Shown here: in pieces, positions 60,468 through 64,000 of the stretch
Layout: every line of letters starts with the position of its first letter
Position numbering within the stretch: the first letter of the stretch is position 1
NCBI GenBank assembly: GCA_021828185.1
Contig: JAKASI010000001.1
Coordinates: 771,336 to 835,335 of the forward strand
Source: an archaeon
GTDB taxonomy: Archaea; Thermoproteota; Nitrososphaeria; Nitrososphaerales; UBA183
Reading direction: 5' to 3'
Length of the DNA stretch: 64,000 nt
Made by a program: the position numbers and the translations under genes
Notes under the pieces: generated by a model
What the model saw: the letters and a program-made list of their open reading frames with translations, nothing else
Databases searched by the model: none
Told to the model about the DNA's origin: nothing

Positions 60468-62066
60468 TTGGCGCAACAGGCAGACATCATCGGGCGGGGG
60501 ACGTGGCTGGACAAGGTCGCCCAGGAAACGGTCGAAAGAGAGAAGGCCCTTGGGAGGAAACTGACGGTCTTGAGGGTCGAGAGCGGGCTCGGAGCATCTG
60601 GGCTCCCTCACATAGGGAGCGTCGGTGACGCCATAAGGAGCTATGGGGTGAAGTTGGCCCTCGAGACTCTGGGGCACAACTCAGAGCTCATCGCCTACTC
60701 TGACGACTTCGACGGTCTGCGGAAGGTCCCTGCGGGGTTCCCTGCCTGGCTGAAGGACTACATATCGCACCCGGTGTCCCGCATCCCTGACCCCTTCGGC
60801 TGCCACGGGTCCTACGCGGAGCACGTGGGCTCCGTCCTCAGAGACTCCCTTGACAGGCTCGGCATCAGGTACAGGTTCCAGAGCGGCTCGGAAGCCTACG
60901 CCTCGGGGCTCCTCAGCGAACAGATCCGCAGGATACTGGCCCACTCGAAGTCCATAGGGAAGAAGATCAACGAGCTCGTAGGCCAGTCGAAGTACGAGGA
61001 GTCCCTCCCATACACCCCGGTCTGCAGCAGCTGCGGCAGGATCTATGTGACCCAGGCGAAGTCGTACGACCCAGGTTCAGACACCGTCCACTACCTATGC
61101 GAAGGGACCAAGCTGGGGGAGAAGTTCGTGAAGGGGTGCGGGAACGAGGGGGACGCGAAGGTATCAGAGGGGAACGGGAAGCTGATGTGGAAGGTGGAGT
61201 TCGCAGCCCGATGGGCTGCGTTCGACATCAGGTTCGAAGCGTACGGCAAGGAACTCACCGACTCCGTCAAGATCAACGACTGGGTGGCCGAGCACGTCCT
61301 CGGGTACCCGCCCCCCTATCATGCCCGGTATGAGCTCTTTCAGGACAAGTCCGGGAAGAAGATATCGAAGTCGGTGGGGAACCTGGTCACCCCCGCCGAG
61401 TGGTTGGAGTTCGCCTCCCCTGCCAGCCTCCGCCTCCTGATGTACAAGCGCATAATCGGGGCGCGCAGCGTCTCCCTCGACGACATCCCGGTCTACATGG
61501 ACGACTTCGACGACCTCGAAGAGTACTACTTCTCGAACAGGCGGGATCCGAACCGGATGAAGGATGCCAGGCAGCGGGGGCTCTACGAATACACGATGCT
61601 CTTGGCTCCGCCGAAGGCGAAGCCTATCCACGTCCCATACAGGCTGCTCGCCCAGCTGGTCTCCGTTGCCCCCATGGGTGCTGTCGAAGAGTTTGTCTCT
61701 AAGAGGCTGGCGAGCTACGGAATGGCGACGGGCAAACCGGATGAGCTCTCGACCAGGATCGCCTGGGCGTCCAAGTGGGGGGCAAGGGAGGGGAAGCGGG
61801 CCATGCCTGCTCCTGAACTGGGACCTCCAGCGAAGAAGGCGGTCAGAGAATTCGCCGCCGCGATACTCTCTGCCAGGGACGCGGACGGGGTGCAGAACGC
61901 AGCCTTCGAAGCGGCCAAGCGGAACGGGCTGAGACCAGGGGAATTCTTTCCGTCTGTCTACGCCATACTACTGGGATCCGACCGCGGCCCGAGGCTGGGG
62001 CCGTACGTCATTGATGCTGGGCGGGAAGCCGTCAGCAGATCCCTCCTGAAAGCAGCGGCGGGATAG
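60468..62066 (+). CDS. lysS: Lysyl-tRNA synthetase, class I
   Basis: 532 residues from TTG 60468; TTG 60423 would add 15. HIGH-like motif PHIGSVGD, KMSKS-like KKISKSVGN, and a zinc ribbon (CSSCGRIYVT...CEG...KGCGNEG). VKINDWVAEHVLGYPPPYHA and SRIPDPFGCHGSYAEH are family-specific. It charges tRNA-Lys, the archaeal class I form. The gene is 15-60 bases after the vWA gene and may be co-transcribed. Confidence 0.96.
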   Translation: MAQQADIIGRGTWLDKVAQETVEREKALGRKLTVLRVESGLGASGLPHIGSVGDAIRSYGVKLALETLGHNSELIAYSDDFDGLRKVPAGFPAWLKDYISHPVSRIPDPFGCHGSYAEHVGSVLRDSLDRLGIRYRFQSGSEAYASGLLSEQIRRILAHSKSIGKKINELVGQSKYEESLPYTPVCSSCGRIYVTQAKSYDPGSDTVHYLCEGTKLGEKFVKGCGNEGDAKVSEGNGKLMWKVEFAARWAAFDIRFEAYGKELTDSVKINDWVAEHVLGYPPPYHARYELFQDKSGKKISKSVGNLVTPAEWLEFASPASLRLLMYKRIIGARSVSLDDIPVYMDDFDDLEEYYFSNRRDPNRMKDARQRGLYEYTMLLAPPKAKPIHVPYRLLAQLVSVAPMGAVEEFVSKRLASYGMATGKPDELSTRIAWASKWGAREGKRAMPAPELGPPAKKAVREFAAAILSARDADGVQNAAFEAAKRNGLRPGEFFPSVYAILLGSDRGPRLGPYVIDAGREAVSRSLLKAAAG

Positions 62067-62120
62067 GAAGGAGCGGTCGGATCTCACCATCCGAAGTCCA
62101 AATACCAGCGAGAAGCATCC

Positions 62121-62834
62121 TTGAACGTGCAGTGGCAGAGCCAGCCTAGCAGTTTCCGAGACTTCGATCATCTCTCTCGCGTGATCGTCTCTTGCAAGAA
62201 GTGCCCCAGACTGAGGGCTTATGCCGGCTCGGTGGTGAGCCACAAGCCAGCTCGTTTCGCCGATTCTGACTTCTGGGGGAGGCCGGTGCCTGGGTTCGGC
62301 GACCTGCGAGGGAGGTTGATGATAATCGGCTTGGCTCCGGCAAGGACCGGTGCCTTGCGCACCGGTCGCATATTCAGCGGCGACGCATCTGCGCGATTTC
62401 TGGTCAAGGCCCTCCACTCCACCGGGTTCGCAAACCAGCCCGTCTCCGAGTCAAGGGACGACGGACTGATCTACGCCGACTGCTATGTGACCGCCGCAGT
62501 AAAGTGCGCCCCTCCAGGCGACAGGCCAACCCCGGCGGAATTCAGGAGCTGCTCGCCGTACCTGGACGCAGAGATCTCGATGATGGAGAACCTAGAGGCT
62601 GTGCTGGCCCTCGGGGCGTTCGCGTTCAGGGCGTATCTCGATCATCTGTCTCGGACAGGAGCCCGCACCAAGGGTGTCAGGTTCATGCACGGCGGCGTCT
62701 CGCACTTCGAGGGGGGGCCTACGCTCTATGCCTCCTACCATCCCAGCCCGCGTAACACCAACACAGGGGTCCTCACCCAGCAGATGTTGGTGAAGGTGCT
62801 CAGGCGGATACGCTCCGACTTCCTCAAAGCATAA
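62121..62834 (+). CDS. Uracil-DNA glycosylase, family 5 (UDGb)
   Basis: 237 residues, TTG start. Cys ligands of a 4Fe-4S cluster begin with VSCKKCPRLRAYA and continue with VKCAPPGDRPTPAEFRSCSP. Motif 1 is IIGLAPARTGALRTGRIFSG (family 5 has A in place of the catalytic D/N) and motif 2 is SYHPSPRNTNTGVLTQ. It removes uracil and other damaged bases from DNA. It is the last gene before the tRNA loci. Confidence 0.92.
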   Translation: MNVQWQSQPSSFRDFDHLSRVIVSCKKCPRLRAYAGSVVSHKPARFADSDFWGRPVPGFGDLRGRLMIIGLAPARTGALRTGRIFSGDASARFLVKALHSTGFANQPVSESRDDGLIYADCYVTAAVKCAPPGDRPTPAEFRSCSPYLDAEISMMENLEAVLALGAFAFRAYLDHLSRTGARTKGVRFMHGGVSHFEGGPTLYASYHPSPRNTNTGVLTQQMLVKVLRRIRSDFLKA

Positions 62835-62859
62835 CTAGACAACCTCTTTCGCTGCCGCT

Positions 62860-62952
62860 GGGCCCGTAGCCTAGACTCATCCGAGGGGAAGCACGGATCA
62901 GGGCGTCAGCCTGCGGAGCTGAAGGTCGGGGGTTCAAATCCCCTCGGGCCCG
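62860..62952 (+). tRNA. tRNA-Arg(GCG) with an 18-20 base D-loop insertion
   Basis: Acceptor GGGCCCG pairs with CGGGCCC (62945-62951), discriminator G. D-stem GCCT/GGGC, anticodon stem TCAGC/GCTGA with loop CTGCGGA (anticodon GCG, 62913-62915), variable AGGTC, T-arm GGGGG TTCAAAT CCCCT. The D-loop is 28 bases instead of 8-10: after AG there is an insert before CGGATCA, which restores a normal G18-G19-A20 loop. ATCCG in the insert can pair with CGGAT. I found no full bulge-helix-bulge motif here. No CCA is encoded; a CTTTT run follows. Confidence 0.85.
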
Positions 62953-62998
62953 CTTTTGGTGGCATCCGGTGTTGCCCCAAACATGGATCGGGGCGCCA

Positions 62999-63014
62999 GG
63001 CCATAGGCGCGCAG
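62999..63014 (+). other. Candidate 16-base noncanonical tRNA intron
   Basis: Flanked by a 4-bp helix GCGC (62993-62996) with GCGC (63009-63012) and 3-base bulges CAG and AGG, with an inner GCC/GGC stem. Cutting after the second bulge base restores a perfect anticodon stem. Confidence 0.55.
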
Positions 63015-63030
63015 GCCTGCGGAGCTGGAG

Positions 63031-63044
63031 ACCACTGACCAGAA
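63031..63044 (+). other. Candidate 14-base noncanonical tRNA intron
   Basis: Helix CTGG (63025-63028) with CCAG (63038-63041) and bulges AGA and AAG; cutting after the second base of each leaves the variable loop AGGTC, the same as in the neighbouring tRNA. Confidence 0.55.
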
Positions 63045-63091
63045 GTCGAGGGTTCGAATCCCTTCCGGCCCACTGAAACTATTAAGAGAAT

Positions 63092-63100
63092 CCTTTATTA
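63092..63100 (+). promoter_or_regulatory. TATA box of the integrase gene
   Basis: CCTTTATTA lies 24-32 bases before ATG 63124. Confidence 0.55.
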
Positions 63101-63123
63101 CCTCGCCCTCCTGACATGCAGCC

Positions 63124-64000
63124 ATGCCCGCCGGAAGCAAGTACAGGCACCTTCTCGAAGACAAGGACGTCAGAAGATGGTATGAGAACCTCGAAGCAAA
63201 GTCTGTCATAACCGCGACCGTGTACCTTAGAACTCTAGGGCTGTACTGTGACCTCGAAAAGACAACTCCCGAGAAGATACTTGCAGAAGGTCCGTCCAAG
63301 AGGTTCAGAGACGCCTTTACGGACTTCATCAGGAGGATGGAGAAAGACGGTAAGGCTGGTTCCTATGTCGAGCGGTTCAAGAAGGTCGTTATCTCGTGGA
63401 CATCGTACAACAACCTCGATGTCAAGCTGAAGGTGAACATCAAGGGTAGCTCCGAAACGCCCACTATTGCCGATGAGAGGGTTCCGAGCAAGGACGAGCT
63501 CTCAAGGATCCTAAGGATGGCATCGCCCAGGGGAAGGGTTTCCATCGCCATGATAGCGTTCAGCGGTTTGAGACCTGAGAGCCTGGGCGACTACCTCGGC
63601 ACCGACGGCATCAGGCTGGAAGACTTCAGGGAGGCGAAGATATCGAGTGGTAGGATTGAGTTTGAGAAGGTTCCTTCAATCCTGCTCGTGAGGAGAGCCT
63701 TGAGCAAGGCGAGGCATCCATACTTCACGTTCGTCGGCAACGAGGCCATCACCTACATCCAAGAGTACCTTCAGGAGAGGGTCAAGCAGGGAGGAGAGAA
63801 GCTGACCCCTCAGAGCCCTCTTCTCGCGTTCGACCCGAGAGGAGTAAGGAAAAACCGATTCCTGAGAACCACGCTCGTAACGAGGGACATCAAGGAGGCG
63901 ATAGTCAAGGCAGGCTTCTCTTGGAGGCCATACGTGCTGAGGGCTTACTGCGACACGGGAATGATTGTGGCAGAGTCGAAGGGCTACATCTCCCACCCAT
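63124..64000 (+). CDS. Archaeal tyrosine recombinase/integrase, N-terminal and central part
   Basis: 292 residues to the right edge, still open. The N-terminal SAM-like domain (HLLEDKDVRRWYENLEAKSV to WTSYNNLD) is followed by the catalytic domain with IAMIAFSGLRPESLGDYLG (catalytic Arg), LSKARHPYFTFVG (Lys in the beta-hairpin) and RPYVLRAYCDTGMIVAESKG (the R-x-x-x-R region of the archaeal integrase family). The C-terminal Tyr is beyond the window. It starts 51 bases after a tRNA 3' end, the usual place for an element integrated at a tRNA gene. Codon use is less GC-rich than in the genes to its left. Confidence 0.88.
   Translation, partial: MPAGSKYRHLLEDKDVRRWYENLEAKSVITATVYLRTLGLYCDLEKTTPEKILAEGPSKRFRDAFTDFIRRMEKDGKAGSYVERFKKVVISWTSYNNLDVKLKVNIKGSSETPTIADERVPSKDELSRILRMASPRGRVSIAMIAFSGLRPESLGDYLGTDGIRLEDFREAKISSGRIEFEKVPSILLVRRALSKARHPYFTFVGNEAITYIQEYLQERVKQGGEKLTPQSPLLAFDPRGVRKNRFLRTTLVTRDIKEAIVKAGFSWRPYVLRAYCDTGMIVAESKGYISHP

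Larger units (their letters stand above)
62966..63072 (+). tRNA. Second tRNA-Arg(GCG)-like locus with two candidate introns
   Basis: The 3' part is clear: T-arm GAGGG TTCGAAT CCCTT, acceptor CCGGCCC, discriminator A (63072). Removing 62999-63014 gives anticodon stem CCAGC/GCTGG with loop CTGCGGA. Removing 63031-63044 gives variable loop AGGTC. Both cuts fit bulge-helix-bulge sites: GCGC/GCGC helix with CAG and AGG bulges, and CTGG/CCAG helix with AGA and AAG bulges. D-stem GCCCC/GGGGC is present. The 5' acceptor (expected GGGCCGG) is not found intact; only CCGG (62966-62969) is visible, so the 5' end is uncertain. Confidence 0.55.

Noticed and set aside
1..64000. CRISPR arrays and cas genes
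   Set aside because: No regularly spaced direct repeats and no Cas protein motifs were seen anywhere in the window.

Overview
This window reads as archaeal chromosome. It has archaeal TBP, an RLI/ABCE1 protein with two ferredoxin clusters, CDC48, a class I lysyl-tRNA synthetase, an ATP-dependent DNA ligase, an Ard1-type N-acetyltransferase, Trm5, an archaeal signal peptidase, TATA boxes about 25-35 bases before many starts, frequent GTG/TTG starts and little Shine-Dalgarno signal. GC content is high. The gene set (DUF5679 zinc protein, the sensor-like pseudogene type, FtsZ/tubulin-like protein, Rieske/cytochrome b plus cupredoxin) points to a Nitrososphaeria/Thaumarchaeota-like lineage. No ammonia-oxidation gene is visible. 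The lineage is an inference and was not tested by any search.

Layout. 1-1.8 kb: sugar-phosphatase tail and a GT4 glycosyltransferase. 1.9-9.5 kb: small zinc protein, frameshifted sensor-like pseudogene, nuclease-like DUF151, dienelactone hydrolase, VOC protein, metalloprotease, GNAT, an unusual CysRS, thioredoxin-fold protein and an M29-like protein. 9.5-12.8 kb: ABC-2 exporter, membrane proteins, thioesterase. 12.9-14.8 kb: tiny proteins and an MTHFR-like protein. 14.7-22.6 kb: cell-surface glycan cluster (three glycosyltransferases, flippase, UDP-GlcNAc 2-epimerase, inositol-phosphatase-like enzyme, P-loop kinase) ending in a prepilin peptidase. 22.6-29.2 kb: DNA ligase, Ard1, S2P-like protein, LarA-like protein, pyrE, TBP, ABM protein.

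29.2-40.3 kb: secretion and surface block with signal peptidase, anchored ectodomain proteins, a complete oligopeptide ABC importer (two permeases, two ATPases) and a large membrane-anchored binding protein. 40.4-45.2 kb: regulator, Mrr-like nuclease, dehydrogenase, PPC protein, DUF99 and a GlcD-type FAD oxidase. 45.2-49.4 kb: cupredoxin, a decayed IS605-type tnpB, then Rieske protein and cytochrome b (aerobic-type electron transport). 49.4-56.8 kb: Trm5, RLI, SurE, a regulator divergent from Hsp20 and CDC48. 56.8-60.4 kb: a tubulin-superfamily GTPase with two uncharacterised downstream genes, divergent from a von Willebrand A protein. 60.4-64 kb: LysRS-I, uracil-DNA glycosylase, two tRNA-Arg(GCG) loci carrying insertions, and an archaeal tyrosine integrase running off the right edge, which marks the probable start of an integrated element.

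The most distinctive items are the tubulin-like cluster (56.8-60.4 kb) and the interrupted tandem tRNA-Arg genes abutting the integrase (62.86-64 kb). Several enzymes carry altered active-site residues: CysRS, the M50 protein and the M29 protein. No stretch over 300 bases lacks a called or possible gene; the longest near-empty gaps are 11422-11686, 26013-26299 and 40748-41012.
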